From Psychrobacter ciconiae (GTDB lineage: Bacteria; Pseudomonadota; Gammaproteobacteria; Pseudomonadales; Moraxellaceae): DNA of 64,000 nt. Location of the stretch: assembly GCF_904846055.1 (NCBI RefSeq), contig NZ_CAJGYV010000001.1, positions 1,364,001 through 1,428,000 of the forward strand, written 5' to 3'. The position numbers and the translations under genes are program-made. Positions 7,488 to 15,482 of this stretch are shown here, piece after piece. Positions within the stretch are counted from its first letter, which is position 1. Each line of letters starts with the position of its first letter. A model generated the notes under the pieces. It ran no database searches, had not been told where the DNA came from, and worked only from the letters and a program-made list of their open reading frames with translations.

Positions 7488-8696
7488 ATGAGACGCTCAA
7501 GCGATAACCGCAGTCAGCTCACCAGCTTTTTAGTTGGTGTTGCTTTTTGTTTTATGGGCATGCTATTTCTCATTTATTTGGCTAAAGACATCGTTATTGA
7601 TGCCATCCGCGAGACGAAAGCGCCTGATCAGGTGACCAAGTCGCCTATTCCTGAAGATGGTGATTCGCCGCTGCCGAGCATGCCAACTGCGATAGATCCG
7701 AATGGGCAAATTCAGCTGCCAGACGGTAGCATGGCGCAAAACTTGCCTTCAGATCAGCCGCTGCCGCCAAAGCCGCACTCAGGTCGGCTTGATGACGTCC
7801 ACGGTCAAGGCGGTCGCGACCATTTACGAGCCGTTCCAAACCAATTTACCAATAAAGAAGAGTGGGTCCATCACAATGTCTATCCTGCTTTAATGACGCT
7901 AATTAGCGCCGCCAAGCAAGATGGCATTGACTTATCGATTGTGTCCGCCTATCGCTCTTATGCCCATCAGCGCCGGATTTGGGAAAATAAATGGGGCAGT
8001 GCTTCAGATACCGACATCGAAAAAGCGCGGCAGATTTTACGCTATTCGTCCTTTCCAGGAACCAGTCGCCACCACTGGGGCACGGATATTGATTTTAACA
8101 GCGTAACGCTTGATTATTGGAACTCGCCAAAAGGTCGCAACACTTACCGCTGGCTGACCAACAATGCGCCCAAATTTGGATTTTGCCAAGTTTATGCCTC
8201 AGGTCGCAACAAAGGCTACTCAGATGAGCCATGGCACTGGTCGCATACGCCTACAGCAAACTATTATTATCATCAAATCTCAACCATGCCCGTATTACAA
8301 ACCGCGCTTGCGCAGCCGCTTAAAGGTGCGGCAGCCGTTCGCCAAATACCTGAGCATATGATGGGCTATATCACAGGGGTAAGCAGCTGCCGAGTGAGTG
8401 CTCAGCCTGCCCATATAACAAGACCGGCAACAACTCAAACCGTGTCTCAAAAAGGTAGTATAAAAAACAAAAGCCAAAGTCAACTAGTTAATAATAATCT
8501 AAGCGACTCTTTTGTGGACACTGAGTTAGATGAATTAAAATCACCTAGGGCAAATAAAAAGCCTTTGAATAATAACGAATTACCAATGGCTAATGAGCCA
8601 GTATTTATTGAAACTAAGCAGGCGCCAACCTCAGATTCAGAGCAGAAAAACGCCAAAGCAAGTATCGGTTGGGTAGATAATAATAAAACTCAATAG
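7488..8696 (+). CDS. Membrane-anchored D,D-carboxypeptidase (peptidase M15, VanY-like)
   Basis: The 402-residue protein has an N-terminal transmembrane anchor (about residues 12-35), a Pro-rich linker, then an M15 peptidase domain at about residues 110-270. Zinc-site motifs are visible: SRHHWGTDID supplies His and Asp, and EPWHWSH supplies the third His; SAYRSYAHQ is the substrate-side motif. Such enzymes trim D-Ala from peptidoglycan stem peptides in the periplasm. The C-terminal about 120 residues are low-complexity and polar with no domain recognised. It follows the SH3 lipoprotein gene by 15 bp. Its stop codon is directly followed by the GacA-type operator of the downstream small RNA. Confidence 0.9.
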   Translation: MRRSSDNRSQLTSFLVGVAFCFMGMLFLIYLAKDIVIDAIRETKAPDQVTKSPIPEDGDSPLPSMPTAIDPNGQIQLPDGSMAQNLPSDQPLPPKPHSGRLDDVHGQGGRDHLRAVPNQFTNKEEWVHHNVYPALMTLISAAKQDGIDLSIVSAYRSYAHQRRIWENKWGSASDTDIEKARQILRYSSFPGTSRHHWGTDIDFNSVTLDYWNSPKGRNTYRWLTNNAPKFGFCQVYASGRNKGYSDEPWHWSHTPTANYYYHQISTMPVLQTALAQPLKGAAAVRQIPEHMMGYITGVSSCRVSAQPAHITRPATTQTVSQKGSIKNKSQSQLVNNNLSDSFVDTELDELKSPRANKKPLNNNELPMANEPVFIETKQAPTSDSEQKNAKASIGWVDNNKTQ

Positions 8697-8700
8697 CTCG

Positions 8701-8718
8701 TGTAAGCAAATGCTTACA
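8701..8718 (+). promoter_or_regulatory. GacA-type upstream activating sequence
   Basis: The site reads TGTAAG-CAAATG-CTTACA, a perfect match to the TGTAAG-N6-CTTACA consensus through which the response regulator GacA activates rsmX/Y/Z genes in pseudomonads. It sits 4 bp after the carboxypeptidase stop and about 60 bp before the start of the GGA-rich RNA. A -10-like TATAGA lies at 8765-8770 without a good -35, as expected for an activator-dependent promoter. Confidence 0.85.
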
Positions 8719-8770
8719 AGTAATGTCGTTCACGCGACTTAACAAGAGGGCAACAATTTGCGATTATAGA

Positions 8771-9045
8771 TTCACGGCATGAGGGATTGTGACCCAAGGA
8801 TTGGGTGCTCCGTATTAAGGATAAAGATTTAAAAGCTGGCATCAGGATGATTAACGCTTTTAAAGTACGGACACAACCTTCAGGTGATACGTGTAAGCTT
8901 ATCACAATTTGCAAAAACGGGCAGGATGCCTGATATCTACACTGCTCACGCTGCAAGGATGTAGCTAGGTTGTGAAGATACTATCAAGGATGATAGACGA
9001 TAAAACCGCAAAATCAGTAATGAGTTTGCGGTTTTATCGTTTTTT
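8771..9045 (+). ncRNA. Csr/Rsm-type protein-sequestering small RNA (CsrA/RsmA sponge)
   Basis: The region encodes no protein and has eight GGA triplets in about 210 nt, several in the loops of short hairpins. Clear cases are ACCCA-AGGAT-TGGGT (8792-8806), ATCA-GGA-TGAT (8841-8851), GGC-AGGAT-GCC (8920-8930), GCTGCA-AGGA-TGTAGC (8950-8965) and CTATCA-AGGA-TGATAG (8981-8996). AGGA or ANGGA in a hairpin loop is the binding site of CsrA/RsmA. The RNA ends in a perfect 15-bp terminator and begins just after a GacA box. RNAs of this type titrate CsrA/RsmA and relieve translational repression of many genes. The start is inferred from the TATAGA at 8765-8770 and could be a few nt off. No csrA or gacA gene lies in the window. 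Confidence 0.87.
8998..9045 (+). terminator. Strong terminator of the Rsm-type RNA
   Basis: A perfect 15-bp stem (CGATAAAACCGCAAA with its complement, 12-nt loop) is followed by six T. Confidence 0.92.
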
Positions 9046-9099
9046 GCTATCCGCTTATTTAATTGCTTACTGATGACTAAACCCAAAGCCGCACGAATA

Positions 9100-9130
9100 A
9101 AAAAACTGCACCAAAGTGATGCAGTTTTTT
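9100..9130. terminator. Bidirectional hairpin terminator
   Basis: The stem AAAAAACTGCA/TGCAGTTTTTT with a 9-nt loop carries an A-run and T-run on either side. It lies between the small RNA and the convergent csbD gene and can stop transcription from both. Confidence 0.72.
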
Positions 9131-9265
9131 GTTTTAATCATGGTTTTTTAATTATTGGTAACAGCAAAAAGGAAATCTAACGAAGTTAACTTTATTCTTT
9201 AAGCCAGTCCTTAAACCGATAATCCGTAATTACAGGCAACCAATGATTAATATTTTAACCAGTAA

Positions 9266-9469
9266 TTAATAGTTGTTTTCGCGGCGCCAGTCGTCAACTT
9301 CACGCTCGGCTTCATCTTTGGCACGACCATAACGCTCTTGAACACGACCAACCAACTTATCTCGGCTGCCTTCAATGTGGGTTAAGTCGTCATCGGTCAA
9401 GTCTGCCCACTTCTGTTTTACTGTGCCTTTTAATTGGTTCCACTCGCCTTTTAGGGTATGTTCGTTCAT
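9266..9469 (-). CDS. CsbD-like stress-response protein
   Basis: The 67-residue protein matches the CsbD family along its full length: it opens with the family's GEWNQLKGTVKQKWADLTDDD pattern and continues with the GSRDKLVGRVQERYG helix. It is small, highly charged and without a signal peptide. CsbD-like proteins accumulate during general stress in many bacteria, but their molecular role is unknown. AAGGAA precedes the ATG by 7 bp. The gene stands alone between the Rsm-type RNA and ygfZ. Confidence 0.93.
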   Translation of the reverse strand: MNEHTLKGEWNQLKGTVKQKWADLTDDDLTHIEGSRDKLVGRVQERYGRAKDEAEREVDDWRRENNY

Positions 9470-9810
9470 TGTTTTTTCCTTATTCTAGTTATACTGCGAT
9501 GCGTCTGCGTTGTTGTTGATTATTACTTCATGCCAGACGCGGCGGATGATTATTAATTGCGCTAACCGCAATCTTAAGCTTTGATATTATTGGTTTTGCT
9601 CGCACAGTCTGCTGTAATCGACTGCTAACTACCAATATATTCGCCTTTGATTTTTTTGTCTGTATAACCAATGTTTATAGTGTTATTAAAATATAGGCTT
9701 CCTCAGTCTTTTGTTAAACTTGCGTTATTGTTCAGCCTAAAAAAGACAAGATAGGTGAGTTAAGTATTTTGAATGTGCAGCTGAACCGAAAAATTAACGG
9801 ATTGTATCGC
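9470..9810. other. Intergenic region between csbD and ygfZ, no gene seen
   Basis: This 341-bp region shows no ORF with coding character. On the minus strand a TATAAC box at about 9494-9499 could be the -10 of csbD; no good -35 is seen. A terminator for ygfZ was not identified. Confidence 0.5.
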
Positions 9811-10566
9811 TTATTTTTGGCGAGCCACATCGGCTTGCAGCGCTGTTGGAAGGGGCAAAACAGTAAATTTACTATTTTCTAAATGCTCAGGTCTGGCAAC
9901 CACCAATGCTTTAAAGCCATTATCCACAGCGACTGCATTGACGATCTGAACCTTATCGATTTTAGCGCCGGCGTTTGGCAACGTGCCATCTGCTTTGACT
10001 AAATGCAAAAAGGCTTTGGGCGCGGATTTAAAATAAATCCGAGCGATGACTTCTTGACCTAAATAGCAGCCTTTGTCGTAGTCCATGCCGCCGCGCTGAT
10101 GTAGCCTGAGCTCTTGTGGTTGAAACTCGCCTTGAGTTGCTGCCACAATCCAATAGTTGCCGCTGTCGATGCTGGCGGTCAACCACGAATCGCGCTCGTC
10201 ATCACGGTTATGGTCAGGGTTTTGGCTAAAGGTTGGGATGCCGTCCAACACGCAAGGATAAACGTCGATAGGGTCTTTGGTGGTAAATTTAGAAAATGCG
10301 CCAAATTTTTTTAGATGCGCCGATAAGCTTGCCGCGCAATCTTGACTAATGACCATGTCAAATTGCTGCTCGCCGTGGCGCTTTATCCAAATTCCAAAGT
10401 CGATGCGACCTTTTAGGTTACAAATGGCGGCGGCTTGGTAGCTCAGCCCCAATTTGGTGACGTCGCAGGTCAGCTGACCTTGCAAGAATTTTTCGGCGTC
10501 AGGTCCTTCAATACTGAGTTGCACAAATTGCGGCTGATTGTCGTGAAGGTTTTCCGTTGTCATCAT
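9811..10566 (-). CDS. ygfZ: Folate-binding protein YgfZ (Fe-S cluster maintenance)
   Basis: YgfZ is a tetrahydrofolate-binding protein of the GcvT fold that supports some iron-sulfur enzymes and tRNA modification (MiaB). The 251-residue protein contains the family signature KGCYLGQEVIARIYF with the conserved cysteine, and the N-terminal QGQLTCDVTKL segment. It is shorter than the 326-residue E. coli protein, as is common in this group. AAAGGACATA precedes two adjacent ATGs (10566, 10563). It stands alone on the minus strand, divergent from phnA. Confidence 0.92.
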   Translation of the reverse strand: MMTTENLHDNQPQFVQLSIEGPDAEKFLQGQLTCDVTKLGLSYQAAAICNLKGRIDFGIWIKRHGEQQFDMVISQDCAASLSAHLKKFGAFSKFTTKDPIDVYPCVLDGIPTFSQNPDHNRDDERDSWLTASIDSGNYWIVAATQGEFQPQELRLHQRGGMDYDKGCYLGQEVIARIYFKSAPKAFLHLVKADGTLPNAGAKIDKVQIVNAVAVDNGFKALVVARPEHLENSKFTVLPLPTALQADVARQK

Positions 10567-10814
10567 TATGTCCTTTAATGTCTGTCGTTTTTTATTTTGA
10601 AGTTGGGTTGAGGTTGATTGAGTTGACCTTATTTTAAAACAGTAGCATAAAAAAGGCGACCAAGCTTTAGCACGGTTGTATTGGTGAATTGTGGCGGCTT
10701 GGGCTACAATAGGGCGTTGATTTTGATTGATTTGCGTTTACCCATTTATTTTCTAACGGGTTTTTAAATTCACCTAAATAAGGGCGGCGCCTGATGCTGC
10801 TTAATGAGGATATG

Positions 10815-11165
10815 ATGAGCCTACCTAATTGCCCAAGCTGTGATGCCGATTATACTTACGAAGATGGGGCGCTGCTTGTGTGCCCGATGTGCGCTCATGA
10901 GTGGACGCAAGCGGAGTCGGAGGCGGCAGCAACTGAGGATGATGCGGTGATTCGCGATGCAGTTGGCAATGAGCTGCAAGATGGTGATGCGGTGACGGTG
11001 ATTAAGGATTTAAAGGTAAAAGGCTCATCAACGCCTATTAAAGTTGGCACGAAGGTAAAAAGCATTCGCCTGCTTCCTGATGCGACCGATGGTCACGATA
11101 TCGACTGCAAAATCGATGGCTTTGGGGCGATGAAGCTTAAGTCGTCGGTGGTAAAAAAAGCTTAA
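10815..11165 (+). CDS. phnA: PhnA/YjdM zinc-ribbon protein
   Basis: The protein has an N-terminal zinc ribbon ([13 protein letters not shown], then CPMCAHEW) and a C-terminal SH3-like barrel with the conserved [16 protein letters not shown] and the [18 protein letters not shown] ending. It was named for location in a phosphonate operon in E. coli but is not needed for phosphonate use, and its role is unclear. The ATG at 10815 was chosen because E. coli PhnA also starts MSLP and GAGGA lies 4 bp upstream. An in-frame ATG at 10794 would add seven residues. hemL follows 68 bp later. Confidence 0.92.
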   Translation: MSLPNCPSCDADYTYEDGALLVCPMCAHEWTQAESEAAATEDDAVIRDAVGNELQDGDAVTVIKDLKVKGSSTPIKVGTKVKSIRLLPDATDGHDIDCKIDGFGAMKLKSSVVKKA

Positions 11166-11233
11166 CGGCTATTAATTAGGCGGTTGCCAAATCAGCCTTT
11201 ATCAATTCATATCATTAAAATAAGAGATAAACG

Positions 11234-12547
11234 ATGAGTACAAAAAACGAGCAGCTATTTGCCCAAGCCCGAAAACATATCCCAGGCGGTGTGAACTCGC
11301 CCGTTCGTGCCTTTGCAGGGGTTGGCGGCACGCCGGTATTTATCCACAGAGCGTCTGGCAGTAAGATGTTTGATACTGAAGACAACGCCTATATCGATTA
11401 TGTCGGCTCTTGGGGACCGATGATTTTGGGGCACTCGCACCCAAAAGTGATTGAGGCGGTCAAAAAAGCCGCTGATGATGGCTTAAGCTTTGGCGCGCCA
11501 ACACCGTTTGAAACCACCGTTGCTGATAAAATCTGTGAGATTGTGCCAAGCGTTGAGATGATTCGCATGACAAGCTCGGGGACAGAGGCGACCATGAGCG
11601 CGATTCGCTTGGCGCGCGGCTTTACCGATCGCGACAAAATCGTTAAGTTTGAGGGCTGCTATCATGGTCATTCAGACAGCCTTTTGGTAAAAGCAGGTTC
11701 TGGAATGCTGGATATCGGTGAGCCGACCTCAAAAGGCGTTCCGGCGGATTTTGCCAAACATACCATTACACTGCCTTATAATGACCCGCAAGCGCTTAAA
11801 GACTGCTTTGAAAAGTGGGGTGATGAGATTGCTTGCGTCATCGTTGAGCCAATTGCCGGCAACATGAATATGATTGTGCCCACGCAAGAGTTTCACGACA
11901 CGCTTCGCAAGCTTTGTACCGATAACGGCTCGGTCTTGATTTTTGATGAAGTCATGACTGGATTTCGCGTCGGTCTTGGCGGGGCGCAAGCGCATTTTGG
12001 CATTGAGCCTGATTTGACCTGTTTTGGTAAAATCATTGGGGCAGGGCTTCCGGTTGGGGCGTTTGGCGGCAAAAAAGACATCATGTCGTGTATTGCCCCT
12101 TTAGGCGGTGTTTATCAAGCCGGAACGCTGTCTGGCAATCCGTTAGCGATGCGTGCAGGGATTGCGATGTTCGAAGATTTGACCGTTAATGGCTTTTATG
12201 ACGAGTTAAGTGAAAAGACCAAATCGCTGATTGAAGGCTTTCAAGAAAAAGCGGAAAAGCACGGCATTAACCTTCGAGCCAATCATTTGGGCGGCATGTT
12301 TGGGATGTTTTTTGTGAAAAATGCCGACACGCCCACACCTAAAAATTTCGATGACGTGACGCATTGCGATATCGACGCCTTTACCACATTTTTTCATGGC
12401 ATGCTTGAGCGCGGTATTTATCTTGCACCGTCAGCTTATGAAGCAGGGTTTATGTCAATTAAGCATACGGACGACGACATCAAAGCTACCCTTGATGCTG
12501 CTGATAAAGTCTTTGCAAAAATGGCAGCGGATAAAGCAAGCGCTTAA
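11234..12547 (+). CDS. hemL: Glutamate-1-semialdehyde 2,1-aminomutase
   Basis: HemL converts glutamate-1-semialdehyde to 5-aminolevulinate, the second step of the C5 heme pathway; hemA, the first step, lies at 28.7 kb. The 437-residue protein is a PLP enzyme of aminotransferase fold: [13 protein letters not shown] at the N-terminus, the [17 protein letters not shown] phosphate-binding segment, the [11 protein letters not shown] aspartate, and the PLP lysine in [23 protein letters not shown] precedes the ATG. A terminator follows 20 bp after the stop. It is a single-gene unit or is co-transcribed with phnA. Confidence 0.97.
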   Translation: MSTKNEQLFAQARKHIPGGVNSPVRAFAGVGGTPVFIHRASGSKMFDTEDNAYIDYVGSWGPMILGHSHPKVIEAVKKAADDGLSFGAPTPFETTVADKICEIVPSVEMIRMTSSGTEATMSAIRLARGFTDRDKIVKFEGCYHGHSDSLLVKAGSGMLDIGEPTSKGVPADFAKHTITLPYNDPQALKDCFEKWGDEIACVIVEPIAGNMNMIVPTQEFHDTLRKLCTDNGSVLIFDEVMTGFRVGLGGAQAHFGIEPDLTCFGKIIGAGLPVGAFGGKKDIMSCIAPLGGVYQAGTLSGNPLAMRAGIAMFEDLTVNGFYDELSEKTKSLIEGFQEKAEKHGINLRANHLGGMFGMFFVKNADTPTPKNFDDVTHCDIDAFTTFFHGMLERGIYLAPSAYEAGFMSIKHTDDDIKATLDAADKVFAKMAADKASA

Positions 12548-12566
12548 AACTTATTTGCTTGTCAAT

Positions 12567-12599
12567 AAAAAAGCCAACGCTCAGTCGTTGGTTTTTTTA
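12567..12599 (+). terminator. Terminator of hemL
   Basis: The stem GCCAACG/CGTTGGT is followed by seven T, with an A-run upstream that also allows function on the minus strand. Confidence 0.82.
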
Positions 12600-12807
12600 T
12601 GGCGAACACAAATTACTAAATCTGTCTCAATTATAAATACTGCCTCAAGTGTGTTACCGCTAAAATCCGTTACAAGAAATCTCGACAATTTAAGTGTGGA
12701 TTTAATATTGAAACAGAGCAATATTAATGCTTTAATGGCGACATTTTGCGCTAGGCGGCAAGGCGTCGTCGGTGTATAGTGCTAGTAATTAGTTGCGTGG
12801 TCATCTT

Positions 12808-14340
12808 ATGCTCAATCACTATGTTATGAATCCGCCCCTTGCTGAAGACGAGCTGATGGCGGCGATTGATTTAGGCTCAAACAGTTTTCATTTGGCAATT
12901 GCGCGCCTTGACCATGGTGAGGTTCGCAAAATCGTTTCGATGTCAGAAAAGGTACAATTGGCGGCAGGGCTTGATGCCAATAATATTTTAAGCATTGAGG
13001 CACAGCAGCGCGGCTTTGATTGTTTGACGCGCTTTGTGGCAAGGCTTGATGCCATCCCTGCCAGCCGCATTCGTATCGTGGCAACCAACGCATTGCGCCA
13101 AGCGACCAACTCCGACGATTTTATTCAGCGAGCCAATGCCATTTTGCCAAAGCCGATTGAAATCATCGCCGGTCGTGAGGAAGCGCGGCTGATTTATTTG
13201 GGGGTGTCACACACCAACGCCAGTACCGATAAGCGCTTGGTGATCGATATCGGCGGCGGCTCAACCGAGTTTATCATCGGTCAGGGCTTTGAGCCGATGC
13301 TGACCGAAAGCTTGCAAATGGGCTGCGTGGCATTTACTCAGCGCTTCTTTGCCGATGGGGTGATGACCAAATCGATTTTTAACAGTGCCAAAGCCGGCGC
13401 TCGCAAGAAGATTTTGGCGATCAATCGGCGCTATAAAAAAGCCGGTTGGAGCAGCGTGGTTGGCTCAAGTGGGACGATTAAAGCGGTTCAGCAAGTTCTT
13501 GTCAGCGAAGGCTGGGCGGATGATCAAGAGCGCATCACCTATGAAGGCATCAAAAAGCTTGAAAAACGCCTCATCGAAATCGGTCACGTGGACGACATTG
13601 AGCTTGAAGGCGTCAAAGAGCATCGGAAGGCGGTTTTTGCTGGCGGCGTTGCCATTTTAATTGCAGCGATGAAAGCCTTTGGGGTTGAGACCATCAGCTT
13701 TTCTGACGGCGCGCTTCGAGAGGGCGTCATGTACGACATGCTCGGGCGCTTTGCTAGCGAAGACGTTCGTGATAGAAGCGTTCAGGCACTTATCAAGCGT
13801 TATTCTGTCGATAAAAAACAAGCCAAACAAGTGGTCAAAACCGCGCAGCAATTATTTGACCAAGTTAAAAATCCGCTAAATCTTACCGATGAAGATGGCG
13901 ATTTATTAAGACGCGCCGCCTTTTTGCACGAAATCGGGCTTGCGATTGCTCATAGCGGTTATCATCGTCACAGCGCTTATTTGCTTGAGTTTTCAGACAT
14001 TCCGGGGTTTTCACAAGTCGATCAAAAACGCATGGCGCAATTGGTGCTCAACCATCGCCATAAGCTCAAAGCTGATTTGCGCTCACAAGTGGTGTTGGTT
14101 GGTGGCGAGATTTTGGTTTATCTTTGCTTAATTTTGCGCTTAGCCGTTTTGATTCAGCACAGTCGCAGCGAGCACACGCCGCCCAAAATTCAGCTGAGCA
14201 TTTTGGATAACCAGCCCAACCACTGGCAAATTAACGTAATGGCAATAAATGAGCATTATTCATGCTTACTTGGCGATTTAAAGGCCCAAGTTGAGCAGTT
14301 TGCAAGATGGGGGATAACCTTGAGCATTGTTACCGCTTAG
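12808..14340 (+). CDS. ppx: Exopolyphosphatase, Ppx/GppA family
   Basis: Ppx releases phosphate from the ends of polyphosphate chains; GppA homologues hydrolyse pppGpp. The 510-residue protein has the ASKHA-fold phosphate-1 motif AAIDLGSNSFHLAIARL, the phosphate-2 motif LVIDIGGGSTEFIIG, and a C-terminal HD-like helical domain (RRAAFLHEIGLAIAHSGYHRHSAYLL). This two-domain layout with about 500 residues fits Ppx better than GppA. The ATG at 12808 gives a normal N-terminus; a TTG at 12793 and an ATG at 12826 are alternatives, none with a strong ribosome site. It stands alone between hemL and accA. Confidence 0.93.
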   Translation: MLNHYVMNPPLAEDELMAAIDLGSNSFHLAIARLDHGEVRKIVSMSEKVQLAAGLDANNILSIEAQQRGFDCLTRFVARLDAIPASRIRIVATNALRQATNSDDFIQRANAILPKPIEIIAGREEARLIYLGVSHTNASTDKRLVIDIGGGSTEFIIGQGFEPMLTESLQMGCVAFTQRFFADGVMTKSIFNSAKAGARKKILAINRRYKKAGWSSVVGSSGTIKAVQQVLVSEGWADDQERITYEGIKKLEKRLIEIGHVDDIELEGVKEHRKAVFAGGVAILIAAMKAFGVETISFSDGALREGVMYDMLGRFASEDVRDRSVQALIKRYSVDKKQAKQVVKTAQQLFDQVKNPLNLTDEDGDLLRRAAFLHEIGLAIAHSGYHRHSAYLLEFSDIPGFSQVDQKRMAQLVLNHRHKLKADLRSQVVLVGGEILVYLCLILRLAVLIQHSRSEHTPPKIQLSILDNQPNHWQINVMAINEHYSCLLGDLKAQVEQFARWGITLSIVTA

Positions 14341-14528
14341 ATAGCCTACTAAAAGTGCTGGTTAATCAAGAAAATAACCATTATCACTGGCAATTGATGT
14401 CAGCGTAACTTTTAGTTGTGCTACGATAACGGTTAATGAGTTTACAACTGTACTGCGATGAGGCAAAATAAGAGCAATTTTAATTCACGCCTCTTATCAA
14501 TTGATAGCGCGACAACAAGGATAGGTCT

Positions 14529-15332
14529 ATGAGCACCGTTTGGGACAGCGTTCAGCTGGCACGCCACGCTAAGCGTCCATTATTTATGGACTATGTAAAT
14601 CAGCTTTTTACTGAGTTTGACGAGCTCCATGGCGACCGTGCGTTTGCCGACGACAAAGCCATTTTGGGCGGTCTTGCGCGCATCGATGGCAAACCTGTGA
14701 TGGTTGTCGGTCAGCACCGCGGTCGCAGCACTCGCGAGCGCATTGAGCATAACTTTGGCATGGCAAACCCTGAAGGCTACCGCAAAATTATCCGCTTAGC
14801 CAAGATGGCAGAGCGCTTTAATATTCCGGTGATGACCTTTGTGGATACCCAAGGCGCGTATCCTGGCGTTGGTGCTGAAGAGCGCGGTCAAGCGCAAGCT
14901 ATTGCCGAAAGCATTGCGGTATTTTCAAGCCTTCGCGTGCCGATCATCGTGACCATCATCGGTGAGGGCGGCTCAGGCGGCGCGCTTGCTATTGGTGTTG
15001 GTGATAAGGTTAACATGCTACAAAACAGCATTTACTCGGTCATCTCCCCTGAAGGCTGCGCGTCAATCCTTTGGAAAACCGCGGAAAAAGCGCAAGATGC
15101 CAGTGAAGCGCTTAAATTAAACGCCATTAACTTATACCAAATGGGACTGATCGACGCGGTCATCGACGAAGGCGAGGGCGCTCATTTGCATCCAAAACCG
15201 GTCATGAATTCACTAAAAGCCTTACTGCTTGAGCAATTAGGCGAGCTTGAAACCATGGACGCGGACGCGCGCTGTGAAAAGCGCTATGAAAAACTAAAAG
15301 CCTTTGATTCAGAAGTGATGCTGCCTTGTTAA
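14529..15332 (+). CDS. accA: Acetyl-CoA carboxylase carboxyltransferase subunit alpha, short form
   Basis: AccA and AccD form the carboxyltransferase that makes malonyl-CoA for fatty acid synthesis. The 267-residue protein covers the complete catalytic domain, with [49 protein letters not shown] and [20 protein letters not shown] all intact. It lacks the N-terminal about 55 residues of the 319-residue E. coli protein (the coiled-coil arm). The ATG is well placed after ACAAGGATAGG and no in-frame coding lies upstream, so the short form is real. A similar short AccA is, from memory, the norm in Acinetobacter. A terminator follows. Confidence 0.96.
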   Translation: MSTVWDSVQLARHAKRPLFMDYVNQLFTEFDELHGDRAFADDKAILGGLARIDGKPVMVVGQHRGRSTRERIEHNFGMANPEGYRKIIRLAKMAERFNIPVMTFVDTQGAYPGVGAEERGQAQAIAESIAVFSSLRVPIIVTIIGEGGSGGALAIGVGDKVNMLQNSIYSVISPEGCASILWKTAEKAQDASEALKLNAINLYQMGLIDAVIDEGEGAHLHPKPVMNSLKALLLEQLGELETMDADARCEKRYEKLKAFDSEVMLPC

Positions 15333-15380
15333 GTGTCTAAACTTGCTACTGTCTAAAATAGCCGCTTAAACTTTAATGCT

Positions 15381-15410
15381 AAAAAACGTGCCAAAACGGC
15401 GCGTTTTTTT
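15381..15410 (+). terminator. Terminator of accA
   Basis: The stem AAAACGTGCC/GGCGCGTTTT (one G-T pair) is followed by seven T, about 50 bp after accA. An ATG directly after it (15411) opens the longest tilS frame but is not a likely start. Confidence 0.85.
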
Positions 15411-15482
15411 ATGCCAGTTAAAACGTATAATGATTGGGCAAAGAAACTTTTAACAGCGATAAAAAATTTATCAGGAGTAATT

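Noticed and set aside
8714..8956. Minus-strand 80-codon open frame
   Set aside because: It lies across the GGA-hairpin RNA and has no protein-like features; the plus-strand RNA structure explains the region.
12396..12779. Plus-strand open frame overlapping the hemL end
   Set aside because: Half of it is an out-of-frame read of hemL and it spans the hemL terminator.
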